From Clostridium thailandense (GTDB lineage Bacteria; Bacillota; Clostridia; Clostridiales; Clostridiaceae), in the NCBI RefSeq assembly GCF_019207025.1, contig NZ_JAEEGC010000017.1, positions 1 to 43,390 on the forward strand: DNA of 43,390 nt, written 5' to 3'. This document shows, piece after piece, positions 8,396 to 17,089 of this stretch (position 1 is the stretch's first letter; each line of letters begins with the position of its first letter). The notes under the pieces are model-generated. The model made no database searches and was not told the origin of the DNA. It saw only the letters and a program-made list of their open reading frames with translations. The translations under genes and the position numbers were made by a program.

Positions 8396-9889
8396 ATGAA
8401 TAATATTATATTAAAAATTGAAAATATAAACAAAAAACTTTCTGAATACTTCTCCTTAAAGAATATAAATATAGAATTAAACAAGGGTGAGGTACACGCA
8501 ATAGTTGGTGAAAACGGTTCCGGTAAGTCTAGCTTGATGAATGTCTTATGCGGCATATATACAAAAGATAGCGGTAGTATTTATATAGATGGCATATTGG
8601 CTAATATAGACTCTCCCTCCACCGCAAAAAAACTTGGTATTACAATAATTCATCAAGAGTCTTCACTTTTTGAACATATTAGCATTGCAGAAAATGTCTT
8701 TATAAATACCATGCCATATTTAAACAAAAAATTCAGAATAGTAAATTTTTCGAAAATGCATTCTGACTGCAAAAATCTACTTAATAGACTTGGCCTTAAC
8801 ATAAGTAGTAAAACCCTTGTGAGATATCTTAATCCAGCTCAAAAGCAAATTGTTGAAATTGCAAGAGCTTATGCCTCTAAATCTAAAATAATCATCATGG
8901 ATGAACCAACCTCCTCTTTAGGGGAAAATGAAACTCCAATGCTCTTTAATATTATAAATGAATTAAAAAGTAATGGAGTTTCAGTATTCTATATAACTCA
9001 TAAATTTGAAGAGTTAAAACAAATATGCGACAGGGTTTCTATAATGAAAGATGGCAAAATAATAGAGACCAAATCAATTGAAAATATAGATATAAGTGAC
9101 ATATTTCATGTAATAGCTGGCTTCGAACTGAATAAACCATATCCTAAAATAAATTTTAAGCTAGGTAAGGAAGTTCTAAAAATAACGAAATTAAATTCTG
9201 AAGGATTTTTAAAAGATATCAGTTTATCTCTTAGGAAAAGAGAAATACTAGGTGTAACAGGCTTAATTGGCTCTGGTGGAACAAAAATTGCAGAAGCAAT
9301 ATTTGGCATTAGCAAGATTGACTCTGGAGAGATTGTTATAAATGGAACTGCTAAACAAATTAATTCTCCTTATGATTCTATTAAATCTGGTATAGCATAT
9401 GTTACAGAAGATAGAATTGTTAATGGGATATTTCCAAGTCTTAAAATATATGAAAACCTTTCAGCTGCAAGTACATCCAGAGTATCAAGCAAATTTTTAA
9501 TAAATAAGAAATACGAAAAGGAAATCGCAACTTCCTATGTAGATAAGCTAGCAATTAAGCCTCCTACAATAAATGATAAAGTATCACATTTAAGCGGAGG
9601 AAACCAGCAAAAATTAGTACTAGCCAAATGGATTATGTCAAAATCGAAAATATTTATTTTTGATGAGCCCACAAAAGGCATAGATGTAGCCTCAAAGATA
9701 GATGTTTATAATTTAATGAATGAACTTTTACAAAAAGGTGCTTCTATACTACTCATATCCTCAGATATTAATGAACTTATAGGTATGTGTGACAGAATAT
9801 CAGTACTATCAAATGGAAAAATTGTTGACACCCTACCAAGACAAAGTTTTTCCGCAGAAAAAATACTTCAATTAGAAATCAATAAATAA
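8396..9889 (+). CDS. Sugar ABC transporter ATPase, duplicated NBD (RbsA-like)
   Basis: Second double-domain sugar importer ATPase, 497 aa. Domain 1 has Walker A GENGSGKSS and Walker B IIIMDEPTSSL. Its signature region reads LNPAQKQIVEIARAY, unlike the usual LSxGxxQ. Domain 2 has GLIGSGGTKIAEAIFG at the degenerate Walker A, LSGGNQQK and FIFDEPTKGID. The start codon follows the regulator stop directly, with GGTGG inside the regulator's last codons, giving tight coupling. No permease follows. The permease and binding protein at 946-3013, which lack an ATPase, are the natural partners (inference). It ends at a bidirectional terminator facing araR. Confidence 0.9.
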   Translation: MNNIILKIENINKKLSEYFSLKNINIELNKGEVHAIVGENGSGKSSLMNVLCGIYTKDSGSIYIDGILANIDSPSTAKKLGITIIHQESSLFEHISIAENVFINTMPYLNKKFRIVNFSKMHSDCKNLLNRLGLNISSKTLVRYLNPAQKQIVEIARAYASKSKIIIMDEPTSSLGENETPMLFNIINELKSNGVSVFYITHKFEELKQICDRVSIMKDGKIIETKSIENIDISDIFHVIAGFELNKPYPKINFKLGKEVLKITKLNSEGFLKDISLSLRKREILGVTGLIGSGGTKIAEAIFGISKIDSGEIVINGTAKQINSPYDSIKSGIAYVTEDRIVNGIFPSLKIYENLSAASTSRVSSKFLINKKYEKEIATSYVDKLAIKPPTINDKVSHLSGGNQQKLVLAKWIMSKSKIFIFDEPTKGIDVASKIDVYNLMNELLQKGASILLISSDINELIGMCDRISVLSNGKIVDTLPRQSFSAEKILQLEINK

Positions 9890-9893
9890 GCGA

Positions 9894-9923
9894 GCTGGTG
9901 CAGTTCTCTATAGATGCACCAGC
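9894..9923. terminator. Bidirectional terminator between ATPase and araR
   Basis: A 9-bp GC-rich perfect stem GCTGGTGCA/TGCACCAGC (9894-9902 with 9915-9923) lies between convergent gene ends. Its loop GTTCTCTATAGA shares GTTCTCTATAG with the arm of the araA terminator (around 11235-11245). Confidence 0.7.
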
Positions 9924-9930
9924 CTCATTA

Positions 9931-11010
9931 TCATAGAATACCTCTACAAGAGTTTCTAACTATTAACTCAGGTTTATATATATAATTATTCTTGTCAATT
10001 TTTCTCTCTATTATATCCAGCAGCATTCTTGCGGCTTTCCTACCCATATCTGTTTTAGGATGCTTTATAGTAGTCAGCTTAACTTCTGTTGCTGTCGCAA
10101 GGCTTGAATCATCATAGCCTATAATTGATATATCTTCTGGAACTTTAAGATCACAATCTCTTACAGCTTGTAAAACTTGAAATGCTATTTTATCGTTATA
10201 ACAGAAAAATGCAGTAGGTTTTTCCTTTCGCGACAAGACATTACTTGCAAATTCATAAGCATAGGAACTCAATTCTTTAGTGGTATAATTGCCCAATAAA
10301 TCATAATTAATCTGTATACCGAACTCTTCGAGGGCTTTGATATACCCTAGTCTTCTATTTACTCCCTGCATATCATCACTCTTAAAAATTCCGCATATTC
10401 TTCTATGACCTAACTGAAGTAAATACTTTGTTCCAATGTATCCTCCATCAAAATCATTCATACCTAAATACGAACAATCTAATTCATTATATTTAGCATG
10501 AAACATGACATATGGAATTCCCTTTTTTTCAAGCTCTTTAAAATAACTTATATTTACATTTTCTAAAGAACTTAATGTAGGCTCGATTATAACCCCATCA
10601 AAATTTCCGTCAATAACTTTTCTGAGACATTCTTTTTCTTTATTTTTATCGTTGTTAGTATTAAAAAGAGAGAGTGTGTCACCGGACGAACTTAAAACAT
10701 CTTCTATTCCACTTATAATGCCCGGAAAAATATAGTCAGATATATAAGTTGTAATTATAGCTATATTTCTACTTGCTTTCTTTTCTATACTATAACAACA
10801 GAAAGTTCCTTTTCCTTGTTCTCTTTTTATAAAACCATTATTCTCTAAGTTATCTAATGCTTTTCTCACTGTGTGCCTGCTTACATTAAAAGTTTGAGCT
10901 ATTTCATTTTCAGTTGGAATCTGCTCCATATATTTTATAGCACCAGAATATATATTTTTGATAAAATGCTGTTCTATCACTAAATACTTAGGTAATCCAT
11001 TATTCTCCAT
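9931..11010 (-). CDS. araR: Arabinose operon repressor (GntR-HTH / LacI-type effector domain)
   Basis: AraR-type repressor, 359 aa from the start chosen here, close to the 362 aa of Bacillus subtilis AraR. The N-terminal GntR winged helix has IPTENEIAQTFNVSRHTVRK and LENNGFIKREQGKGTF. The rest is a LacI/GalR-type periplasmic-binding fold (NIAIITTYISDYIFPGIISG, SIIGYDDSSLA). The open frame reaches a TTG at 11085, but an AraR-like palindrome (11033-11046) lies inside that extension. I therefore use the ATG at 11010. Its AGGGAGA ribosome site (11023-11029) is 13 nt away, which is longer than usual. L-arabinose is the expected inducer. The palindrome implies autoregulation, and matching boxes precede araD. 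Confidence 0.88.
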   Translation of the reverse strand: MENNGLPKYLVIEQHFIKNIYSGAIKYMEQIPTENEIAQTFNVSRHTVRKALDNLENNGFIKREQGKGTFCCYSIEKKASRNIAIITTYISDYIFPGIISGIEDVLSSSGDTLSLFNTNNDKNKEKECLRKVIDGNFDGVIIEPTLSSLENVNISYFKELEKKGIPYVMFHAKYNELDCSYLGMNDFDGGYIGTKYLLQLGHRRICGIFKSDDMQGVNRRLGYIKALEEFGIQINYDLLGNYTTKELSSYAYEFASNVLSRKEKPTAFFCYNDKIAFQVLQAVRDCDLKVPEDISIIGYDDSSLATATEVKLTTIKHPKTDMGRKAARMLLDIIERKIDKNNYIYKPELIVRNSCRGIL

Positions 11011-11032
11011 AAATTTTCTTGTTCTCCCTTCA

Positions 11033-11046
11033 ATTGTACGTACAAT
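11033..11046. promoter_or_regulatory. AraR operator at araR (autoregulatory)
   Basis: The perfect palindrome ATTGTACGTACAAT matches the core of the B. subtilis AraR box ATTTGTACGTACAAAT. It lies just upstream of the araR ribosome binding site. Confidence 0.75.
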
Positions 11047-11144
11047 CAATAGTTCTATTTTACTATCTGAGCTAACTTTAAGCAATATCTATAATTCAAT
11101 AAAATGCAAATCTTGTACAATTTCTTGACTTATGGTTAATGTAG

Positions 11145-11256
11145 TATTTTGTAAAAAAGGGCTGTTACACTTATACAAGATACCTACACTAGACAATTAA
11201 CTTATTCCGGAGTATAAGTTAATTGTCTGCCCTAGTTCTCTATAGTGCGACAGCCC
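11145..11256 (-). terminator. Terminator of the ara operon (repeat copy B)
   Basis: A very long hairpin. The inner perfect 15-bp stem (11191-11205 with 11214-11228) carries AATTAACTTAT and the loop TCCGGAGT. Outer arms close with GGGCTGT (11159-11165) and ACAGCCC (11250-11256). On the minus strand it is followed by TTTTTT (11153-11158), giving a strong terminator for araA. The inner stem and loop are a member of the dispersed repeat family. Confidence 0.8.
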
Positions 11257-11286
11257 ATTTTTTATAAAAGTGCATGAATGTTAAAA

Positions 11287-12780
11287 TTAGCGTAAGCGAT
11301 AACCCCATGCAACTTCATTGCATCTAAGTTGGTTTCTGAATGTAAGTGGTGATGTATTTTTATCAATAACTACACATTCTATTCCTGCTATTTCTGCCCA
11401 ATCTACAAGATCTTGTGAAGTTACTCCATATGAGAAAGAGGTATGGTGAGCACCTCCTGCAAGTATCCAAGCTTCAGCAGCATCACGTAAGCATGGTTGT
11501 GGTTTCCAAAGAACACGAGCAACTGGAAGCTTTGGCATATCATTTTCAATTTTTACAGCGTTAACTTCATTTACAATTAGGCGGAATCTATTTCCCATGT
11601 CAATTAATGAAGCGCAAACTGCTTCCCCTTCTCTACCATTGAAAGTTAAACGTGCTGGATCATCTTTTCCTCCAATTCCTAGAGGATGGACTTCAATTTT
11701 GGGACGCTTATCAGCTAGCGTAGGACAAACTTCAAGCATATGTGCTCCTAGTATTAATTCATTTCCTTTTTCAAGATGATAAGTATAATCTTCCATAAGT
11801 GATGTACCCTTAGGATCCATTACCTTCATTACACGAACTAAAGCAGCTGTTTTCCAATCACCTTCAGCTCCAAAACCATAACCTGCTTCCATTAAACGTT
11901 GAACTGCAAGTCCTGGCAGTTGTTTCATTCCGTGTAAGTCTTCAAAAGTAGTAGTAAATGCACTGTAGTTTCCTGCTTTCAAAAAGGCCTTCATTCCAAG
12001 CTCAATTTTTGCTTGTTCATAGATAGAATCATAAATTTTACCTGGCGTACGTGCTTCAGGTGCCATTTCATATAATTCGTTATATTCTTCTAAAAGCTTC
12101 TTTACTTCTGAATCTGATATTTCATTTATGCTATCTACTAAATCACCTATACCATATCCACTTACTGACCAGCCAAATTTAATTTGAGCTTCTACTTTAT
12201 CTCCTTCTGTTACAGCAACTTCACGCATGTTATCCCCGAATCTTGCCACCTTAAGTTGACGCCCTTCAGTAGCTGCAGCTGCTGTCTTCATCCACTTTCC
12301 AACACGTGTACGAGTTTCTCCATCTTCCCAGTGTCCTACAACTACTTTACGAGAAATACCCATTCTTGCACCGATAAATCCATATTCACGATCTCCATGA
12401 GCTGATTGATTTAAATTCATGAAATCCATATCAATGCCACCCCATGGAATGTCACGATTAAATTGAGTGTGAAGGTGTAATAATGGCTTTTTAAGTTCAG
12501 AAAGTCCAGGTATCCACATTTTTGCTGGTGAGAATGTGTGCATCCATGTAATTATACCAGCACAGGAATCGTCCGCATTAGCTTCTATACACACTCTGCG
12601 TATAGCATCTGGTGTAGTTACAACAGGTTTAAATACTACTTTATAAGGAATTGCATTATCATCATTTAAACCGTCTACTATAATCTGTGAATGTTTATCT
12701 ACCTCTCTTAATGTCTCTTCTCCATAAAGATGCTGACTTCCAGTAACAAACCAAAATGAATATTCTCTTGTTTCTAACAT
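11287..12780 (-). CDS. araA: L-arabinose isomerase
   Basis: Converts L-arabinose to L-ribulose in the cytoplasm; Mn-dependent. At 497 aa it matches the family (about 500). Recognisable segments: [16 protein letters not shown] at the N-terminus and [16 protein letters not shown]. Catalytic and metal-binding contexts are [14 protein letters not shown] (Glu), [10 protein letters not shown] (Glu), [10 protein letters not shown] (His) and [11 protein letters not shown] (His). These correspond to the four conserved metal ligands Glu306, Glu333, His350 and His450 of E. coli AraA. It is the last gene of the minus-strand operon araD, transketolase N, transketolase C, araA. Expression should be under AraR through the boxes at 15493-15526. 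Confidence 0.97.
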   Translation of the reverse strand: MLETREYSFWFVTGSQHLYGEETLREVDKHSQIIVDGLNDDNAIPYKVVFKPVVTTPDAIRRVCIEANADDSCAGIITWMHTFSPAKMWIPGLSELKKPLLHLHTQFNRDIPWGGIDMDFMNLNQSAHGDREYGFIGARMGISRKVVVGHWEDGETRTRVGKWMKTAAAATEGRQLKVARFGDNMREVAVTEGDKVEAQIKFGWSVSGYGIGDLVDSINEISDSEVKKLLEEYNELYEMAPEARTPGKIYDSIYEQAKIELGMKAFLKAGNYSAFTTTFEDLHGMKQLPGLAVQRLMEAGYGFGAEGDWKTAALVRVMKVMDPKGTSLMEDYTYHLEKGNELILGAHMLEVCPTLADKRPKIEVHPLGIGGKDDPARLTFNGREGEAVCASLIDMGNRFRLIVNEVNAVKIENDMPKLPVARVLWKPQPCLRDAAEAWILAGGAHHTSFSYGVTSQDLVDWAEIAGIECVVIDKNTSPLTFRNQLRCNEVAWGYRLR

Positions 12781-12833
12781 AATTAATCCTCCCTAAATTT
12801 TTACTAATTGTTATTTTATAACTGATTTAAAAT

Positions 12834-13778
12834 CTATTTTTTCTTCTCTATTAGTTTCTTTGTATTTTCTATAATATCTTTATGTGTTAAATTAAATTTT
12901 TCAAATAACTGCTGAGGTTTTCCTGACTGACCAAAGCAATCTTTTACTCCCATTATCATCATAGGAACAGGATAGTTTTCTACAACTACTTCTGAAACTG
13001 CACTACCAAGTCCTCCCATAATATTGTGTTCATCTACAGTTAATATAGCACCAGTTTCTGAAGCTGCTTTAATTATTAGTTCCTTGTCTATTGGTTTGAT
13101 AGTATGGATATTTATAACTCTTGCACTTATATTATCTTCTTTTTCTAAGGTTTCTGCCGCTTTAAGAGCTTCAAATACCATAGATCCGGAGGATATTATA
13201 GTAATATCCTTACCCTCCTTTAAGGTAACTCCTTTTCCTAATTCAAACTTATAAGTCTTTTCATCATTTATTATTGGCACGCCCATTCTTCCTAGTCTTA
13301 TATAGAATGGTCCATCCGTTAATATAGCCGCCTCTATAGCCGCCTTAGTTTCAACCGCATCAACAGGGCATAATACAGTAATGTTTGGTATAGTTCTCAT
13401 AATTCCTATATCCTCTAAACATTGATGTGTTGCCCCATCTTCTCCTACAGATAACCCAGCATGTGTAGCACATATTTTAACATTTAGCTTTGGATAACAT
13501 ACAGAATTTCTTACTTGTTCGAAAGCTCTCCCTGCTGCAAACATTGCAAAGGAACTAGCGAATACTGTATTGCCGCAAGCTGCTAATCCTGCTGCTGTGC
13601 CTATCATATTTGCTTCTGCTATTCCAAAATCAAAGAATCTATCTGGAAAAGCTTTTTTAAAAATTCCAGTTTTTGTTGCTTCTGCTAAATCTGAATCCAA
13701 AACAAGAAACTGATATTTGTTACCTAGTTCAGACAAAGCTTTACCATAAGCTTCTCTTGTTGCTATTATTTCTGACAT
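12834..13778 (-). CDS. Transketolase, C-terminal subunit
   Basis: The pyrimidine-binding and C-terminal half of a split transketolase, 314 aa. It shows the conserved FDFGIAEANMIGTAAGLA segment, which holds the catalytic Glu for TPP activation. LSVGEDGATHQCLEDI and ITVLCPVDAVETKAAI follow, then a C-terminal domain with ILTVDEHNIMGGLGSAV. It starts directly after the stop of the N-terminal subunit gene. The pair should form an alpha2beta2 TPP/Mg enzyme transferring two-carbon units from xylulose 5-phosphate, the product of AraD. Placing it in the ara operon directs arabinose carbon into the pentose phosphate pathway. Confidence 0.93.
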   Translation of the reverse strand: MSEIIATREAYGKALSELGNKYQFLVLDSDLAEATKTGIFKKAFPDRFFDFGIAEANMIGTAAGLAACGNTVFASSFAMFAAGRAFEQVRNSVCYPKLNVKICATHAGLSVGEDGATHQCLEDIGIMRTIPNITVLCPVDAVETKAAIEAAILTDGPFYIRLGRMGVPIINDEKTYKFELGKGVTLKEGKDITIISSGSMVFEALKAAETLEKEDNISARVINIHTIKPIDKELIIKAASETGAILTVDEHNIMGGLGSAVSEVVVENYPVPMMIMGVKDCFGQSGKPQQLFEKFNLTHKDIIENTKKLIEKKK

Positions 13779-14624
13779 TTAAAGCACCTCCAATACAGAA
13801 ATCAACTCATCTAATTCTTTAATGGCTTGATTATACTGTTCTTCATTAGGTGCTGAACCATGCCATTTAGCTTGATTTTCCATGAAAGATACACCTTTAC
13901 CTTTTGTTGTTTTACATATTACAGCTGTAGGTTTTTCTTTTGTTTCTTTTGCCTTTATAATTGCTGATTCTATCTGATTATAGTTATGTCCATCTATTTT
14001 TATAACATTCCAGCCAAAAGCTTCAAATTTTTTATCTATTGGTTCTGAGTTCATAACCTCACAAGTTGGTCCATCAATTTGAAGGCCATTGACGTCAACA
14101 AAAGCAGTAACATTATCTAATTTGTAGTGTGCTGCAAACATAGCAGCTTCCCAAATTTGTCCTTCTGCTATTTCTCCGTCTCCTAATGCTGCATATACTC
14201 TATAATTCTTATTGTGTATTTTAGCTGAAAGAGCCATTCCGTTAGCCGCAGATAATCCTTGTCCTAATGAACCTGAGGACATATCTACACCTTTTATATA
14301 TTTCATATCTGGATGTCCTTGCAAAACACTATCTATACTTCTAAATCCCTTTAAATCTTCAACCGAAAAGAAGCCCCTTTCTGCTAAAACTGAATATAAT
14401 GCCGGGGAACAATGTCCTTTGGATAGTACAAACCTATCTCTATCTTCCCATTTACTATTATTTACATCTATATTAATATTGTTAAAATATAGTACTGTCA
14501 ATACATCTGCTATAGAAAGTGAGCCACCTGGATGCCCTGATTTCGCTCTATATACTTGTTCTACTATGTGTTTTCTAACTTTTGTTGCTATAATAGCCAA
14601 TTCTTTTTCTTTACTTTTATCCAT
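13779..14624 (-). CDS. Transketolase, N-terminal subunit
   Basis: The TPP pyrophosphate-binding half of split transketolase, 281 aa. Key motifs: KSGHPGGSLSIADVLTVLYF, RFVLSKGHCSPALYSVL, and the TPP/Mg motif beginning GDGEIAEGQIWEAA and ending in FVDVNGLQIDG (the GDG...N pattern). The start follows a strong TTAGGAGG site. The gene abuts its partner subunit gene, and the two are expected to be made in equal amounts. Split transketolases are common in clostridia and archaea. Confidence 0.93.
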   Translation of the reverse strand: MDKSKEKELAIIATKVRKHIVEQVYRAKSGHPGGSLSIADVLTVLYFNNINIDVNNSKWEDRDRFVLSKGHCSPALYSVLAERGFFSVEDLKGFRSIDSVLQGHPDMKYIKGVDMSSGSLGQGLSAANGMALSAKIHNKNYRVYAALGDGEIAEGQIWEAAMFAAHYKLDNVTAFVDVNGLQIDGPTCEVMNSEPIDKKFEAFGWNVIKIDGHNYNQIESAIIKAKETKEKPTAVICKTTKGKGVSFMENQAKWHGSAPNEEQYNQAIKELDELISVLEVL

Positions 14625-14707
14625 CTGTATCCTCCTAACAGTTTATTTATGACTAACCTTTTAGCAATTTTGTCACTAGCTGTTTAGCTACTTATATTAC
14701 ATTAATT

Positions 14708-15394
14708 TTATTGTCCATAATATGCATTTTTTCCATGCTTTCTTAGGAAATGTTTATCCAAAAGTATTTTGTTCATAGACTCCATACTCCCTTTTAAATT
14801 AATAGTATTAAAAGCCATTTTAGCAACTTGTTCCATTACTACAGCATGGTAAACAGCGTCTGCTGCATCTTTTCCCCAACTAAATGGTCCATGTTCATTT
14901 ACCAATACTCCTGAAACAAATAACGGATCTATATCTTTAAAAGTTTCAATTATTACATTTCCTGTTTCTTTTTCATATTCTCCCTTTATCTCCGCTTCAG
15001 TCATTGGCCTTGTGCACGGTATGTCACCATAGAAATAGTCTGCATGAGTTGTGCCGAATGCTGGTATACTTAATCCTGCTTGAGCAAAGCTAGTAGCCCA
15101 TTCTGAATGAGTGTGAACTACTCCTCCTACTTCCTTAAAAGCTTTATAAATTACAAGATGAGTAGGCGTATCTGAAGATGGCTTTAAGTTTCCCTCTACT
15201 ATGTTACCTTCAAGATCAACAACCACCATGTCCTCTGCTTTTAGCTTATCATAATCCACACCGCTTGGTTTTATAACTACAAATCCCGTTTCTTTATCTA
15301 TAGCACTTACATTTCCCCAAGTATATATAACAAGATCTTTTTCTACTAATTCTAAATTCGCTTCTAGCACTTTCTTTTTTAAATCTTCTAACAC
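14708..15394 (-). CDS. araD: L-ribulose-5-phosphate 4-epimerase
   Basis: Class II aldolase/epimerase family, 228 aa (E. coli AraD 231). Converts L-ribulose 5-phosphate to D-xylulose 5-phosphate. The expected zinc ligands are His94 and His96 in GVVHTHSEW and His168 in [12 protein letters not shown]. The phosphate-binding region TWGNVSA and IKPSGVDYD is intact. The start is GTG, preceded by AGAGGGG. It is the first gene of the ara operon. Two AraR boxes and a near-consensus cre lie upstream. No ribulokinase (araB) gene accompanies it, so the kinase step must be encoded elsewhere. Confidence 0.95.
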   Translation of the reverse strand: MLEDLKKKVLEANLELVEKDLVIYTWGNVSAIDKETGFVVIKPSGVDYDKLKAEDMVVVDLEGNIVEGNLKPSSDTPTHLVIYKAFKEVGGVVHTHSEWATSFAQAGLSIPAFGTTHADYFYGDIPCTRPMTEAEIKGEYEKETGNVIIETFKDIDPLFVSGVLVNEHGPFSWGKDAADAVYHAVVMEQVAKMAFNTINLKGSMESMNKILLDKHFLRKHGKNAYYGQ

Positions 15395-15433
15395 ACTTCA
15401 GCCCCTCTTTCTTATTACATTATCCTTAAATTC

Positions 15434-15449
15434 AATTAATCGTTTGCAT
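15434..15449 (-). promoter_or_regulatory. Near-consensus cre site upstream of araD
   Basis: ATGCAAACGATTAATT on the minus strand agrees with the cre consensus WTGNAANCGNWNNCAW at all but one position (A instead of C at position 14). It lies just downstream of a probable -10 (TATACT), consistent with catabolite repression. Confidence 0.45.
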
Positions 15450-15492
15450 AGTATAGTATAATTTTACTATAGACTACAAAAACCTTTTAATA

Positions 15493-15526
15493 ATTGTATG
15501 TACTTAAACAAAATTTGTACGTACAT
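15493..15526. promoter_or_regulatory. Two AraR boxes upstream of the ara operon
   Basis: ATTTGTACGTACAT (15513-15526) is a close match to the AraR box, and ATTGTATGTACTT (15493-15505) is a weaker copy. Their centres are 21 bp apart, two helical turns, which allows cooperative binding on one DNA face. They lie upstream of the probable araD promoter. Confidence 0.75.
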
Positions 15527-15637
15527 CTTGTAGCTTTATATTATCATCTTAAATCAAATTAATCAATAACCAAAATAAAATATTTTAAGAAAATTTATAT
15601 TATTTGTATTAATAAAATTGCTTAAAAGTGTACAAGT

Positions 15638-16231
15638 CTACTTATCATATCGATCATTAAAAGCAAGTAATTTTTTATAATCTTCGTATGTATCTATATC
15701 AGTAAGTTCATATTCATCTTTAATGTCTACAAAAATTATATCTTCAGTATGCTTATTAATAACATTTTTCCCACCATTATCACCTTCAAGCGACATCAGC
15801 TCACCTATAAGTTTCTTTGGAAATATTACAGGATTTCCTCTTCTGTTTTTAATCCTCGGAATAACTATATTGCAACTATCGTATTTATTAAAGGTATTAA
15901 TTAATAGTTTTATAGTATCAATACTAATTAAAGGCTGATCTGCAGTAAAGAACATATATCCATCAGCTATTGGAGTACTATTTATTCCTAGCTTTATCGA
16001 TTCACTCTGCCCTTTGTACGCATTTTTATTTTCTACAGCTTTAAGGCCCTTTTTAGTTGCTATATTTAATATTCTTTCATCTTTTGATACAATTATACTA
16101 CTATAAAAATTACAACTTATCACCTTTTCCATAATATATTCAGCTAGTAGTTTATCCCTAAAAGGCATTAAAAGCTTATCTTTACCCATCCTCTTGCTAT
16201 AACCAGAGGCCATAATTATTGCATTAATCAT
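15638..16231 (-). CDS. MocA/YgfJ-like molybdenum cofactor nucleotidyltransferase
   Basis: MobA-like NTP transferase, 197 aa, of the MocA/YgfJ branch, which attaches cytidine to molybdopterin for molybdenum hydroxylases. The N-terminal nucleotide-binding loop reads IIMASGYSKRMGKDKLLMPF (G-x-S-x-R-M-G-x-x-K). The Mg-binding region is FFTADQPLIS, with the DQP motif typical of this branch. Later come RRGNPVIFPKKL and GDNGGKNVI, then a C-terminal ELTDIDTYEDY. It lies 22 bp after the yqeC-like gene. Together they resemble the maturation genes of selenium-dependent molybdenum hydroxylases. No hydroxylase structural gene is in the window. Confidence 0.8.
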   Translation of the reverse strand: MINAIIMASGYSKRMGKDKLLMPFRDKLLAEYIMEKVISCNFYSSIIVSKDERILNIATKKGLKAVENKNAYKGQSESIKLGINSTPIADGYMFFTADQPLISIDTIKLLINTFNKYDSCNIVIPRIKNRRGNPVIFPKKLIGELMSLEGDNGGKNVINKHTEDIIFVDIKDEYELTDIDTYEDYKKLLAFNDRYDK

Positions 16232-16253
16232 TATCTATCTCCACCTTTAAATC

Positions 16254-16985
16254 TTAAAGTTTAATTAGACTATATTCTTTGTTTTTTAAGCTTCCACTTA
16301 TAATTCTATCTATATAACCTTTATTTTTCTCTAAAATACAAGTTATTAGTTTGTACGCTAGTTCTCTCTTTCCTAACCCCTCCACCTTATTTATAAATAA
16401 TATCTTCTCTCCTTTTGAATCTTTAAATAAACCTTTATTATGATAAATTAGAGAAACCAAACCTGCTATGTTAATCAGATCATTTTCTTTCATTTTTGTA
16501 ATATTAATAAACTTTTCTAATCTATGGACGTTATCATTGTTTATTTCTTTTCCTATTACTTCGATATCTATAATACCAATAGTCTTTTTCGTGTTGTTAA
16601 TTACAACAGGCTCATCATCCTTCCAGCCCTTAATTGGCTTTTTTTTGGAACCATCCGCTTCTATCAATATATAGTCAAAATAGGACAATTTATTATCTAT
16701 AACATTTTCATTTAATCCAATAATTTTATTTTCGCTATTTACACACTTACCATATAAATAAATTCCATTATGATTATTAAATTTATCAAAACTGCCCTCA
16801 CCAATAGACACAAAATCATAATATTTCTTTTCAGGCATATAAATTTTTGTAGTAGTAGTTACAAGAACCTTACTCTCATTTCTAAGCTCTTCAGCCAAAG
16901 AATACATGAATGTAGTCTTGCCACCAGCGCCTACAATAGACACTATATCTCCTCTATTTAAATTCAATAAATCTTTCAGTTTCAT
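16254..16985 (-). CDS. yqeC: YqeC-like selenium-dependent hydroxylase accessory protein
   Basis: Putative accessory protein for selenium-dependent molybdenum hydroxylases, 243 aa. A P-loop-like nucleotide-binding motif IVSIVGAGGKTTFMYSLAEE is followed by KVLVTTTTKIYMPE and FDYILIEADGSKKKPIKGW, all strongly characteristic of YqeC. The family's biochemical role is not established; it co-occurs with the labile-selenium hydroxylase system (known from comparative genomics). It is the first gene of a two-gene unit with the mocA-like gene. The intergenic region upstream is short and holds the hydrolase terminator. Confidence 0.8.
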   Translation of the reverse strand: MKLKDLLNLNRGDIVSIVGAGGKTTFMYSLAEELRNESKVLVTTTTKIYMPEKKYYDFVSIGEGSFDKFNNHNGIYLYGKCVNSENKIIGLNENVIDNKLSYFDYILIEADGSKKKPIKGWKDDEPVVINNTKKTIGIIDIEVIGKEINNDNVHRLEKFINITKMKENDLINIAGLVSLIYHNKGLFKDSKGEKILFINKVEGLGKRELAYKLITCILEKNKGYIDRIISGSLKNKEYSLIKL

Positions 16986-17057
16986 ATAACACCTCTAAGT
17001 TTATTTTATCATATATTATTCATCTTTCAGTGAGCATATAAAAACTTTTTATCTATA

Positions 17058-17089
17058 GCAAAAGCGTGCTGACCTAGTCAACACACTTT
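17058..17089 (-). terminator. Terminator hairpin overlapping the hydrolase stop codon
   Basis: The stem 17077-17089 with 17061-17073 is 13 bp on the minus-strand RNA, including two G-U pairs. The three-base loop is the UAG stop codon itself (17074-17076). A short U run follows. Confidence 0.65.

Noticed and set aside
11110..11122. Third AraR box (TCTTGTACAATTT)
   Set aside because: The two half-sites overlap and the central CG is missing, so it does not fit the consensus spacing.
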